DNA of 64,000 nt from Thermohalobaculum sp963822985 (GTDB taxonomy: Bacteria; Pseudomonadota; Alphaproteobacteria; Rhodobacterales; Rhodobacteraceae): assembly GCA_963822985.1 (NCBI GenBank), contig CAWGJU010000018.1, forward strand, positions 62,001 to 126,000, written 5' to 3'. Of the stretch, positions 27,848 to 37,298 are shown piece after piece. The first letter of the stretch is position 1. Each line of letters starts with the position of its first letter. A program made the translations under genes and the position numbers. The notes beneath the pieces are model-generated. The model was not told where the DNA came from. It was given only the letters and a program-made list of their open reading frames with translations, and searched no databases.

Positions 27848-28597
27848 TCATTCCGGCTGGCCGGGTCCCTCGGTCAGAACGGAATATTGCGGTTCGACGA
27901 AGACGTTCAGGATCGTCTTCTCCAACGGGATGACGCGCCCGACGCCGAGGCCGACCGGCGTCGCGTAGTTCCCCTCCTCGAAGTCGAACTGCCAGACGCC
28001 GGTCGACCGCAACACCCAGCCGTCGCCGAGTTGCAGGATCCCGAAAGGCTGCAAGAACAGGCGGTTCACGTCCTGCGCGTTGCCGTGCGTCTGGTAGACG
28101 TCCGCTTCCCAGACGGCGAGATAGCCCCACTGGACGCGGCGGCTGGTGGCGTTGAACAGCACGTTCGCGAGACCGAGGTTGAGCGAGCCGGTGCCGAGCC
28201 GGCTGTCGCTCGCAGTCGGGACCGTAACGCTGGGGCCGACCGCGAAGGTGATGCCCGGATTTCCAACGTCCAGAAGACGTCCGGCGAAGACGTTGAAATC
28301 GCCCGTTCCGCTGCGCGTGTCGAAGCCGGGGCCGACCGGCAGGCTGACGATGGGCAGCGTGGCGCGCGACACCCAGGTCCGGAAGAATTCGAACAGCTGG
28401 ACCGTGCGCAGGTTCAGGACGTTGGCCGGCTCATCGACGGTCGTAAGGTTGCCGATGTACTGGTTCTGCAGGTTGTAAGAGCTGAGGCTTGCAAGCGGGT
28501 TGTTGGCCTGCACGGCGCCCGCCGGGACCTCTCCGAGTTCGACGTCCGGCAGTTCCTGTGCCCATACGATACCAGTGGCGGCCAGAAGCGCGCACAC
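27848..28597 (-). CDS. Outer-membrane beta-barrel / transporter-like protein
   Basis: About 250 residues beginning with a signal peptide (ALLAATGIVWAQE). Amphipathic beta-strand segments run throughout, such as NPGITFAVGPSVTVPTASDS, GWVLRSTGVWQFDFEEGNYA and ILNVFVEPQYSVL. The pattern resembles the putative MetA-pathway/neuromedin-U-like outer-membrane family (PF13557 type). The start is unsettled: GTG 28597 is used, but the signal sequence remains open upstream with basic residues and a TTG/GTG start there is possible. It precedes the Tat-exported protein in an apparent two-gene unit. Confidence 0.6.
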   Translation of the reverse strand: MCALLAATGIVWAQELPDVELGEVPAGAVQANNPLASLSSYNLQNQYIGNLTTVDEPANVLNLRTVQLFEFFRTWVSRATLPIVSLPVGPGFDTRSGTGDFNVFAGRLLDVGNPGITFAVGPSVTVPTASDSRLGTGSLNLGLANVLFNATSRRVQWGYLAVWEADVYQTHGNAQDVNRLFLQPFGILQLGDGWVLRSTGVWQFDFEEGNYATPVGLGVGRVIPLEKTILNVFVEPQYSVLTEGPGQPE

Positions 28598-29193
28598 GCT
28601 TGCCTTGGATGCGAGCCAACTTAATGCAGGAAGTCGACGACGCCCAGCCGGATGATCCGCTATGCAATTCGGCCTTACGCACTTGGTATTCTTCTATCGA
28701 GACTGCAGGTATGGGCGGTCGCTGCCATTCGCTTCACAGCGCCGTCGCAAGCCGCTCTCCCTGGATGTGCTTTCATAGATGGTGCAGTCGCCGCGGATCT
28801 ATACTCGTCGACGGCCTCGAAGGCGCAGCTTTTCATACCGGTGTGTTTCCATGCTTCAGCACTCATCCTTTGAGATATTCTCCTGTCCAAGGCGACCGGC
28901 CATGCTCCAATGCCGTTGCTCCACTGCTTGCGAAAGCCGACGCTCCCGTCCGAGCTATTCACATTCTGCTAGAATTGCCGCAACGGCCGCGAACGCCGCG
29001 CAAAGGAGTGCAGATGTTGCGCATAGGATCGGATGTCGATGACCGTCGGTCGACCTCGACCGGCCCTGGAAGGTTTCCCGCAATTCGCCGATCGCAGGGA
29101 TTCGACGTCTACCGAAGTTGGACTAAGTCACCGCGGCACCATTCAGCATCGTGAGCAGTAGGGCTGTTGTGATGACACTCGGGGGGCCGTGTG
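28598..29193. other. No gene recognised
   Basis: About 600 bp, locally less GC-rich than the neighbourhood, upstream of both the outer-membrane protein and the AraC gene. Short frames exist on both strands but none shows protein-like composition or a motif I recognise. It should contain two divergent promoters. Confidence 0.5.
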
Positions 29194-30239
29194 ATGGCAT
29201 TCGGCGAGGCACCAGCGCCGCACCACTTCTTTTCGACTGACGCTTACGGCGCCTGCCATCGCTACGAGGCATGGCGGGCGATGTTCGGGCGCGTCCATGA
29301 CGTTCGGATCGCGCCCGATCTGAGAAACCGTTTCGTTGCGCGGGCCGAGCACTGGCAGGTCGGCAACGTCGTGATCGGCTCTTACAGCACGCCAGCCCGC
29401 GAGGTCGTTCGCACAGCGCGGTGTTGCCGGACCGATGGCGTCGATCATTGGGTGCTTCAGGTCTCGCGGCGCGGGACAGAGCGAACACGGATCGGCGAAG
29501 CCACCCACTGCATCCGCCCTGGCGAGCTCGTCGTCTCGTCCTATGCAGCATCCTACGCGAAGGATTGCGCGGCAGGTGACTGGGTTGCCGCTATGGTGCC
29601 GCGCAATGCCTTCCCGGTCCTGAGCGCGCGGCTGGAAAGGCTCGCTCCTGGTCCGCAGACCGGGGCGGGAGCGCGGGTATTAGCTGACTTCCTGCTATCC
29701 GTCGCCGCGCGATCGCCCGATGCTCGGCTATCGGAACTTTCGGGGATCGAAAGGGCGGTCTCTGTGATGGCGGCCGCCTGCCCTTCGGAGATGCCGATCC
29801 GGAGGCCGTTGCGCAGTGCGATGCGGCAACGCGGGATCGGGCGCGGGCGCTCCGCGCGATCGAAGCGAACATCGCCTCTGCCCGGCTGGACGTGGGCCGC
29901 ATCGCCGCATTGTCGGAACTGTCGCGACATGCTCTTTATCAGCTGTTCGGTGCGGAAGGCGGTGTCATGAGGTATGTGCAGTCGCGCCGCCTCGAGCTTG
30001 TGCGAGCCGACCTCGCCGACCCGGACCTCGCCTCCGAGCCGATCGCTCGAATTGCCGAGCGGCGCGGTTTCTTCTGCGCGGCCTCCTTCAGCCGAGCTTT
30101 TCGGCGCACGTACGGCATGACGCCGAGAGATATGCGCACGACCTCGCGCCCTCGAACCACGCTCGGGACACGCTTGCCGGCCGCTCGCTTGGAACGGCCC
30201 CGCGATTTCCTCGACCTGCTCAGCCCCGGCCGGGAGTGA
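29194..30239 (+). pseudogene. AraC-family transcriptional regulator, frameshifted
   Basis: The N-terminal AraC-binding-like domain (AFGEAPAPHHFFSTDAYGAC to about SGIERAVSVMAAAC) is in frame 1. Near 29780-29800 the frame shifts, and the DNA-binding part continues as DVGRIAALSELSRHALYQLF, IARIAERRGFFCAASFSRAF and RRTYGMTPRDMR, the two HTH motifs of AraC/XylS with the family signature. If the shift is a sequencing error, this is a normal protein of about 345 residues; otherwise it is inactive. Its target cannot be inferred; the baeRF gene follows 94 bp later. Confidence 0.8.
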
Positions 30240-30333
30240 CCGCCGGCGTCCCAGGGAGCGCAGGAATATCCGACGAACTTAGCTTTTGAGGACGGCGACC
30301 GTCTCGGTTCGCGTCGACAACACGGGGGGACTG

Positions 30334-31452
30334 ATGCTTCATATCGATTTGCCAACGCGGCCCGAGCTTCTGGACCTGTTCAGGCACCGGTCATGGCCGA
30401 GCGTGTCGATCTACCTGCCGACAACGCCGCTGACAGCGGATGCCCAGGCAGATCGGATCGCGCTGAAGAACCACCTGAAAGCTGCGGTCGAGCAGATGGA
30501 GGCTGCCGGTATCACCAAGCGCGCCATCCGGACGATCGAGGAGCACAACGGTGCGCTGATCGACGATCAGGAGTTTTGGGCCACCCAGGCGAATAGCCTT
30601 GCCATCTTCGCGTCGGACGAGCTCCTCCGGACGTACCGCCTGCCCAACAAGCTCGGCGCCGCCGTTGAAGTGTCGGATCGCTTGCACCTGAAGCCGTTGA
30701 TGCGCGCCGTGTCGTTCCCCAGAACGGCCTTCATCTTGGCCATCTCGGTCGGCGGCGTTCGCGTCATCGAGGTGTCGGCCGGCACCCAGGCACGAACGGT
30801 CGGTGTACCCGACCTGCCGCGCGACATGAGCGCCGCCATCGGTCGCCGCAGCCACACCGAACGATCCGGCAACATGGAAAGCGGCGAGAGCAGCAGCGAG
30901 AGCGCCCTGCTCAGGCGCTATGCCCGGAGCGTGGATCAAGCCATCCGGCCGGTTCTCGTCGGCCAGGAGCGGCCGCTGATCATCGCCGCCAGCGAACCCT
31001 TGGCGAGCTATGCACGCGCCGTCTCCAGCTATCCGCACACGCTCGACGGGTCTATCGCCGGTACGCCCGACCGAACGCCCGATCACGAGCTCGTCGCGGC
31101 GGCGCACCGGGTCCTTGACGAGTTCTATGCCGGCCAGATCGCCGAACTTGCCGCGCTCTACGACCACCGTTTCAAGGAGGACCGCGCGACCGGCGATATC
31201 GCCCGCGCGGCGCGTGCAGCCACTTTTGGCGTGATCGACACGCTGATTTACGACATGGACGAGGTGGTCCCGGGCACCGTTTCGGAGGAAGGCGCGGTGA
31301 CCTTCGCCGATGCGCCCTCGGCGGCGAGCTACGGTATCGTCGACGAGATCGTGAGGCGGGCTTTCTTGTCAGGCGCCCGCGTCATTGCCATGCGACGCGG
31401 CGAGGTGCCCGGCGGTGGTAGTCTGGCTGCGATATTGCGCTACTCAATCTGA
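30334..31452 (+). CDS. Bacterial archaeo-eukaryotic release factor (baeRF) family protein
   Basis: 372 residues from ATG 30334 (MLHIDLPTRPELLDLF), preceded by a G-rich ribosome site. WPSVSIYLPTTPLTADAQAD at the N-terminus, the central LILAISVGGVRVIEVSAG-like strand, and the C-terminal VIDTLIYDMDEVVPGTV to SGARVIAMRRGEVPGGGSLA follow the eRF1-like pattern of the baeRF families (family 11-like, by memory). Their role is unproven; ribosome hibernation or rescue has been proposed. The codon use and intact frame indicate a functional gene. Confidence 0.75.
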   Translation: MLHIDLPTRPELLDLFRHRSWPSVSIYLPTTPLTADAQADRIALKNHLKAAVEQMEAAGITKRAIRTIEEHNGALIDDQEFWATQANSLAIFASDELLRTYRLPNKLGAAVEVSDRLHLKPLMRAVSFPRTAFILAISVGGVRVIEVSAGTQARTVGVPDLPRDMSAAIGRRSHTERSGNMESGESSSESALLRRYARSVDQAIRPVLVGQERPLIIAASEPLASYARAVSSYPHTLDGSIAGTPDRTPDHELVAAAHRVLDEFYAGQIAELAALYDHRFKEDRATGDIARAARAATFGVIDTLIYDMDEVVPGTVSEEGAVTFADAPSAASYGIVDEIVRRAFLSGARVIAMRRGEVPGGGSLAAILRYSI

Positions 31453-31555
31453 GCCCTGTCTCGGACGAAGATCTAGAAGGGGGCAAATCGCCCGCGATTA
31501 TTTGACCGTTCGAACGCGGCGCATTGACGACCTCCAGCGGCGACGCCGCTTCCGC

Positions 31556-31645
31556 CCCAGCACCTGACGTCCGGAAGCGCCGCGGGCGCAAGCTGCTGAT
31601 CCCGCCTGACAGCAGGACCGACCGCCCGCGGCCGCGCATGAGGCG
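31556..31645 (+). repeat. Second partial copy of the recombinase-module small gene
   Basis: PDVRKRRGRKLLIPPDSRTD and the following RPRPR match codon for codon the start of the gene at 25555 (DVRKRCGRKLVITPDGET...RPRPR). About 85 bp are shared with scattered differences, then the similarity ends abruptly before the DUF1326 gene. This is a scar of the same module, oriented the same way as the 25.5 kb copy, about 6 kb away. Confidence 0.6.
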
Positions 31646-31677
31646 CAGGCGCGCGTCCGAAACGAACGGAGGAAGAC

Positions 31678-32319
31678 ATGACCCCTTGGGAGATCAGAGG
31701 CCACGAGCTGGCGAACTGCAATTGCTCGTATGCGTGCCCATGCCAGTTCAATGCACTGCCGACCGACGGCACGTGCCAGGCCGCTGTCGGCTATCAGGTC
31801 GAGGAGGGCCGCTTTGGCGATGTCCGACTCGACGGGCTCCGCATGGCTGCCACCTACAAGTGGCCTGGCGCCGTTCACGAGGGCAACGGCGAGATGCAGC
31901 TCGTGATCGACGAGCGTTCGTCGCCGGAGCAGCGCGATGCGCTGCAGAAGATCATGACCGGCGAGGACACGAAGGAGATGGCCACCATGTGGTGGATCTT
32001 CGCCGCTATGTGCCCGACCCGGCACGAGACCCTCTTCAAGCCGATCGAGATGTCGGTCGACGTGGATGGCCGGCGCGGCAGCGTCGTCGTCAAGGACGTA
32101 TTCGAGACGACGGCCGAGCCGATCAAGAACCCGGTGACGGGCGCCGATCACCGGGTGCGGATCGATCTCCCGAATGGCTTCGAATACAGCATCGCAGAGA
32201 TCGGCAGCGGGACCACCCGCACCCAGGGCGTGATCGAGCTGGATAGGACTCAGAGCAGCTATGCCCAGTTCGCGCGGCTGCACCTGACCAATGACGGCGT
32301 CGTCCGCGCCGCGGCCTGA
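31678..32319 (+). CDS. DUF1326 domain protein
   Basis: 213 residues, preceded by GGAGGA. Defining motif CNCSYACPCQF is at residues 14-24, followed by GRFGDVRLDGLR, GNGEMQLVIDERSSPEQRDA and WWIFAAMCPTRHETLFKPIE. The clustered cysteines suggest a metal (Zn, Cu or Fe-S) site; the biochemical role of DUF1326 is unknown. It is followed by a DUF2182 membrane protein and a second DUF1326 gene, so it probably works with them in a membrane-linked metal process. Intact. Confidence 0.85.
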   Translation: MTPWEIRGHELANCNCSYACPCQFNALPTDGTCQAAVGYQVEEGRFGDVRLDGLRMAATYKWPGAVHEGNGEMQLVIDERSSPEQRDALQKIMTGEDTKEMATMWWIFAAMCPTRHETLFKPIEMSVDVDGRRGSVVVKDVFETTAEPIKNPVTGADHRVRIDLPNGFEYSIAEIGSGTTRTQGVIELDRTQSSYAQFARLHLTNDGVVRAAA

Positions 32320-32341
32320 TCCCATCCTTCGGAGGGCGAAT

Positions 32342-33229
32342 GTGGCCAGCGCCGAAGGCATCGAGCGCATCCTGAAGCGCGACCGACTTGTCGTGATTGC
32401 GGCGCTGGCGGTGATCATCGCCGCGAGCTGGGCCTATGTCCTTGCCGGGGCAGGGATGGGCATGTCGGCCTTCGAGATGTCGTCGCTCTCGATGGCGCTC
32501 GGGCAGTTTGCTGCGATACCGATGGCGGAGGGGATGAGGACTGTGGCGAGTGGCATGGGCGGCGCGATGCAGGCGATGGCCACTCCCGTCGCCTGGACCG
32601 CCGGATATGCGGTGCTGATGTTCTTCATGTGGTGGATCATGATGATCGCCATGATGCTGCCGAGCGCCGCGCCGATGGTGCTGTTGCACGCCGCCGCCAC
32701 GCGGAAGTCGTCCATGCAGGCCGGGTCTAACGCGCCTTGGGCCACCTCCACCTTCACGCTCGGCTACCTTACGGCCTGGGCGGCGTTCAGCATCGTCGCA
32801 GTCACCCTGCAGTGGCGCTTCGAGGCGGCCGGCATGCTGTCGCCGATGACCCTGAACAGCACCAACGCTCTGTTTGCCGCGGCGATCCTGCTGTTTGCGG
32901 GCATCTACCAGCTGACGCCGCTGAAGCAGGCCTGCCTGAAGCACTGCCGCGGGCCGGTAGAATTCCTGACCCGGCACTGGCGTCCCGGGGCGAGCGGTGC
33001 CTTCCTCATGGGGCTGCACCACGGCGCCTTTTGCCTCGGGTGCTGCTGGGGCCTGATGGCGATCCTGTTCTTCGGCGGGATCATGAACCTCTACTGGATC
33101 ATCGGCTTGGCGCTGCTGGTGCTGGCCGAGAAGGCTCTGCCCCACGGCCCCTGGATCGGACGCGCCACCGGCGCGGCGCTGCTGGCCGGCAGCGGCCTCA
33201 TGTTCGGCTCGGCGGCGGGAGCCTTCTGA
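32342..33229 (+). CDS. DUF2182 predicted metal-binding integral membrane protein
   Basis: 295 residues using the GTG at 32342, placed behind GGAGGG; a longer frame from ATG 32291 overlaps the previous gene. About seven transmembrane segments occur, the first LVVIAALAVIIAASWAYVLA. Characteristic stretches are WWIMMIAMMLPSAAPMVLL, QACLKHCRGPVEFL and GLHHGAFCLGCCWGLMAILF. The conserved Met, His and Cys residues inside or next to helices are why the family is called metal-binding. It lies between two DUF1326 genes, a known genomic pairing of these domains. Confidence 0.88.
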   Translation: MASAEGIERILKRDRLVVIAALAVIIAASWAYVLAGAGMGMSAFEMSSLSMALGQFAAIPMAEGMRTVASGMGGAMQAMATPVAWTAGYAVLMFFMWWIMMIAMMLPSAAPMVLLHAAATRKSSMQAGSNAPWATSTFTLGYLTAWAAFSIVAVTLQWRFEAAGMLSPMTLNSTNALFAAAILLFAGIYQLTPLKQACLKHCRGPVEFLTRHWRPGASGAFLMGLHHGAFCLGCCWGLMAILFFGGIMNLYWIIGLALLVLAEKALPHGPWIGRATGAALLAGSGLMFGSAAGAF

Positions 33230-33275
33230 GCGGGCGCGGTCTGCGCAAAAAGCTCTTCGAGGAGGGGAGAACCGG

Positions 33276-33922
33276 ATGCCCAACATCGACTGGTACATCG
33301 AGGGGATCGAGTTCGGGAACTGCAACTGCAACTATGGCTGCCCTTGCCAGTTCGAGGACCTGCCGACGCACGGGAACTGCCGCGGGTTCGAGGTGCTGCA
33401 GATCGCGCGCGGGCACTTCGGCGACGTCAAGCTCGACGGTCTCCGCTGCGCGGTGCTGTATGCTTGGCCGGGCCCGATCTTCGAGGGCAAGGGAGAGTTG
33501 CAGGCTATCATCGACGAACGTGCCAGCCCCGATCAGCGCGTCGCGCTGGAGAAAGTGCTGCACGGAAAGGAAACCGAGGAAGCGAAGACCCACTGGTGGG
33601 TCTATAATGCCATGTCCGACACGGTCCACCCGACGCTGTTCAAGCCGATCGACTTCGAAGTGGACCTGCAAGGCCGCACTGCCGGGGTTTCGATTCCGGA
33701 CGTGCTCGAGGCGACCGGTCGGCCCATCCGGTCGCCGCGACGGGGGATCCGCACCACGTTCAGATCTCGATCCCGGATGGCATCGATTTCGAGACCGCCG
33801 AGATCGGCAGCGCCTCGAGCAAGGCAACGGCGGCGATCCGGCTCGATCTGGATGATACCTATGGGCAGTGGAACCTCTTGCGGCACTCGGGCATCGGCGT
33901 GGTGCATGAGACGGCGCGGTGA
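33276..33922 (+). pseudogene. Second DUF1326 protein, one-base frameshift
   Basis: From ATG 33276: NCNCNYGCPCQFEDLPTHGN, GHFGDVKLDGLRCAVLYAWP and THWWVYNAMSDTVHPTLFKP. The frame is lost after GRPIRSP near 33743 by an apparent one-base deletion. It resumes in the next frame with GDPHHVQISIPDGIDFETAE and ends RHSGIGVVHETAR at the TGA at 33920. With the base restored it would be a standard protein of about 215 residues, clearly a diverged paralogue of the one at 31678. Either a recent inactivation or a sequence error. Confidence 0.85.
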
Positions 33923-34198
33923 CACTGCCGCATCCAGCTTTGCGGCTTGCGTTGCCGGCGAGCGTCCAAGTGTCCTGAACCAGCGTGCTGTCGATGCGCG
34001 GTCGCGCTCGCCCGGTCCCCCGGCTGGCGTGACCGCCAGCTGTCGCTGCCGCGGTTCCCGATGGAGAAGCAGCTTCGCTTCGTCCACGGCCAGTTTGCAC
34101 GGCGCGATCTCGCGCCTTCTGCTCGGCTGCAATAATGATGGTGCAGCGCCCCGGCACACGCCACCTGCCGCATGACGGGGTCGCCTTGGGAGGAGACC
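33923..34198. other. No gene recognised
   Basis: About 275 bp between the DUF1326 cassette and the serine hydrolase. Open frames are present on both strands but carry no recognisable motif. It likely includes the promoter of the hydrolase gene. Confidence 0.45.
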
Positions 34199-35397
34199 AT
34201 GACAACACATGAACTTCAGCACGCTGCGGATGCGGTGCTGCAGAACGTGGCCAACGGCAATCCGAGCGTGCCTGGTATCGTCGCGATGGCCACCGGCCGC
34301 GGCGGCACGCTCTATGAGGGCGCGGCTGGCGTGCGGACGCTCGGCGAGGAGGCGCCGATGACGACCGACACGGTCTTCGCGATCTTCTCGACCACGAAGG
34401 CGATCACCGGCACCGCCGCTCTGCAGCTTCTCGAAGAGGGCCGGCTCGACCTCGACGCGCCAGCCCGGACCTATGCGCCCGATATCGGCAAGCTGCAGGT
34501 TCTCGAGGGTTTCGACGACAAGGGTCAGCCGAAACTACGGCACCGAAGCGGGAGATCACGACGCGGATGCTCCTGCTGCATACCGCCGGGCTCGGCTACG
34601 ACTTCTTCAACGAGACCTACGCGCGGCTCAGCAGGGATCACGGGCAGCCGAGCGTCATCGAGGCGAGGAAGGCGTCGCTGATGACGCCGCTCCTCTTCGA
34701 TCCTGGCGAGACGTGGGAGTACGGCTCGAACATCGACTGGGTCGGTCAGGTCATCGAGGGCCTCACCGGCCGGCGGCTCGGCGACGTCGTGCAGGAGCGC
34801 ATTCTCGACCCGCTCGGCATGGCCGACACCGCCTGGACGCTGACACCCGACATGCGGGGCCGCCTCGCTGGCATGCATGCGCGCAAGGCGGACGGCCGCC
34901 TCGAGGCTTTGCGGGGATGGGAGCTGCCGCAGGATCCGGAGATCCACATGGGCGGCCACGGGCTCTACTCCACCGTCGGCGACTCCTGCCGCTTCATCCG
35001 CATGTGGCTGAACGACGGCCGGGGACCGGACGGGCCGGTCCTGAAGGAGACGACGGTCGAGATGGCTGTCGCCGATGGCCTCGGCGGGATGAAGATCAAG
35101 GGCCTGCCGGCGGTCAATCCCGCCTTGACCAACTATGCCGAGTTCTTCCCCGGCATGCCGAAGTCCTGGGGCCTGACCTTCATGATCAACGACGAGGACG
35201 CGCCGACGGGGCGCCCGGCCGGATCGCTGGCCTGGGCGGGACTCGCCAACCTCTACTACTGGATCGACCGCCGGAATGGCGTCGGCGGCTTTTGGGCCAC
35301 CCAGATCCTGCCGTTTGCGGATGCCGCCTCGGTCGGCGGCTATCTCGAATTCGAGACGGCCGTCTACGAGAGCCTGCGCCAGAAGAAGGCTGGCTGA
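34199..35397 (+). pseudogene. Beta-lactamase-fold serine hydrolase (EstB/class C-like), one-base frameshift
   Basis: Start at 34199 behind GGGAGGAGA. The active-site SxxK is in FSTTKAITGTAALQLLEEGR, near residue 66. The frame breaks at about 34541 (KLR, then a lost base), and the protein continues ITTRMLLLHTAGLGYDFFNE with WEYGSNIDW carrying the YxN-type motif, then GMADTAWTLTPDMRGRLAGM. It ends at 35397. Restored length is about 399 residues, normal for cytoplasmic esterase/lactamase-like hydrolases. No signal peptide, so antibiotic resistance is not implied. Confidence 0.85.
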
Positions 35398-35498
35398 CCT
35401 CATTCTCCGCCCGGCAGGTGTCGGAGTCGAGCGTTGAGCACTGTTGAGGTTGCGACATGCTGGCCGGAGCGCCACGCCGCCCCGGCCATCCTTTCGGT

Positions 35499-37298
35499 TC
35501 AGCTCAGATGGTGCACGGTCTGGAGACCGTAGACCGGCGTCGGGATGCTCTCCATCCGCGCCTTCAGCTGAAGGGCGAGGAACTGCGAGTAGTGGCGTGA
35601 CTGGTGCAGGTTGCCGCCGTGGAACCAGAGCGCCTCCTGCTGGGTGGGCTTCCACATGTTGCGCTGCTCGCCCTCCCAGGGGCCGGGGTCCTTCGGCGTG
35701 TCCGAGCCGAGGCCCCACACTTTGCCGACCCTGTCGGCCACGTCCTGGCTGATGAGATCGGCCGCCCAGCCATTCATCGAGCCATAGCCCGTGGCGTAGA
35801 CGATCAGGTCCGCCGGCAGATCCTCGCCGGTGTCGAGCATGACGCCCGTGGCGGTGATCTCGGTCACCTGCCCGCGCCTGAGCTTGACCTCGCCGTCGAT
35901 GACCAGCTGGCTCGCCCCGATGTCGATATAGTAGCCGGAGCCGCGGCGCAGGTATTTCATAAAAAGCCCGGAGTCGTCGGGGCCCCAGTCGAGCCAGAAC
36001 CCGGCTTTCTCCAGCCCGTCATAGAACGCCTGGTCGCGCTCCTTCATCTGCGCATAGAGCGGGATCTGGAACTCGTGCAGGATCGCGTAGGGAACCGAGG
36101 CGAAGATCAGATCGGCCTTGCTGTGGTCGATCCCCGATCTGACGGCCTGCTCGGAGTAGAGCGCGCCGAGGCCGATATCCATGAGCGTGTCCGAGCGCAC
36201 GATATGCGTGGACGAGCGCTGCACCATCGTCACGTCGGCGTCGTTCTCCCACAGCGCCGCGGCGATGTCGTGCGCCGAGTTATTTGAGCCGATGACCACG
36301 CATTTCTTGCCACTGTAGGCATCGGGGCCGGAGTGTTTCGAGGAATGGTGCTGGTCGCCCTTGAACTTCTCCATGCCCGGGAATTTCGGGACGTTGGGCT
36401 TGCCCGACATGCCGGTCGCCAGGACGAGCTGCTTCGGCCGCAGCGTCACTTCCTTGCCGTCGCGGTCGACGACGACCGTCCATTCCTTCTTCGCCTCGTC
36501 ATACTTCGCCGACTTGGCCGTCGTCCGGGTCCAGTAGTTCAGCTCCATGACCCGCACGTACATCTCGAGCCAGTCGCCGATCTTGTCCTTCGGGCTGAAG
36601 ACCGGCCAGTTCGGCGGGAACGGCAGATAGGGCAGGTGGTCATACCAGACCGGGTCGTGCAGGCAGAGCGACTTGTAGCGGTTGCGCCAGCTGTCGCCTG
36701 GACGGTCGTTCTTCTCGACGATGATCGTCGGCACACCGAGCTGGCGTAGCCGCGCGCCGAGGGCGATACCGCCCTGCCCGCCGCCGATGATCAGCGCGTA
36801 GGGTTGCGTCCCGTAACCGAGCGCCCGCGCCTCGGCCTCACGCTCCTCTTGCCAGGTCGGGCGGTGCTTGCCCTGCCCGTGCTTGGCGCCGAGCGGCCGG
36901 GCAAAGCCCTGTGGCTCCTCATGGCCCTTCAGCTCGACCATGGTGGTCAGCAGCGTCCAGATCTTCTCGTCCTGCAGCCGCATCAGCCCGTAGCCGCGCG
37001 CGACGGCGGTCTCGAAGGTGAACCAGGCGGTGGTCACGCCGCCTTCCTCGGTGACGATCTCGTTCGGCGCCAGCGCCCAGGATGTGGGCTTCACCGCCGC
37101 GAGCTGGCTCTGCAGCATGTCGCGGATCGCGTCCCGGCTCTCCAGCGTCTTGATGTTCCAGGTGAAGCTGACGAGGTCGCGCCAGAAGCAGATGTCGGCG
37201 AACTGCGCGACGGCGCTCTCGATATCTCCCGCTTCGAGAGCGTCGCCGAAAGTCTGCAACACGCCGGCTGCGCGCGCCTCACTCGTGGTGTCCAGCAT
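35499..37298 (-). CDS. Flavin-dependent monooxygenase (FMO/BVMO-like) with N-terminal NTF2-like domain
   Basis: 599 residues. The first 130 form an NTF2/SnoaL-like domain (GVLQTFGDALEAGDIESAVA). The FAD motif IIGGGQGGIALGARL is near residue 172, and the NAD(P)-binding motif VVIGSNNSAHDIAAAL near residue 337, with a glycine-to-asparagine change (GSNNSA) common in this subgroup. LPADLIVYATGYGS near residue 500 is the ATG-type motif of FMO-like enzymes. It probably oxygenates a small organic substrate with NADPH and O2. It lies alone; the 200-bp flanks suggest its own promoter. Intact. Confidence 0.88.
   Translation of the reverse strand: MLDTTSEARAAGVLQTFGDALEAGDIESAVAQFADICFWRDLVSFTWNIKTLESRDAIRDMLQSQLAAVKPTSWALAPNEIVTEEGGVTTAWFTFETAVARGYGLMRLQDEKIWTLLTTMVELKGHEEPQGFARPLGAKHGQGKHRPTWQEEREAEARALGYGTQPYALIIGGGQGGIALGARLRQLGVPTIIVEKNDRPGDSWRNRYKSLCLHDPVWYDHLPYLPFPPNWPVFSPKDKIGDWLEMYVRVMELNYWTRTTAKSAKYDEAKKEWTVVVDRDGKEVTLRPKQLVLATGMSGKPNVPKFPGMEKFKGDQHHSSKHSGPDAYSGKKCVVIGSNNSAHDIAAALWENDADVTMVQRSSTHIVRSDTLMDIGLGALYSEQAVRSGIDHSKADLIFASVPYAILHEFQIPLYAQMKERDQAFYDGLEKAGFWLDWGPDDSGLFMKYLRRGSGYYIDIGASQLVIDGEVKLRRGQVTEITATGVMLDTGEDLPADLIVYATGYGSMNGWAADLISQDVADRVGKVWGLGSDTPKDPGPWEGEQRNMWKPTQQEALWFHGGNLHQSRHYSQFLALQLKARMESIPTPVYGLQTVHHLS

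Noticed and set aside
34199..35397. Beta-lactamase conferring drug resistance
   Set aside because: SxxK and YxN-type motifs are those of EstB-like esterases, there is no signal peptide, and the frame is broken.
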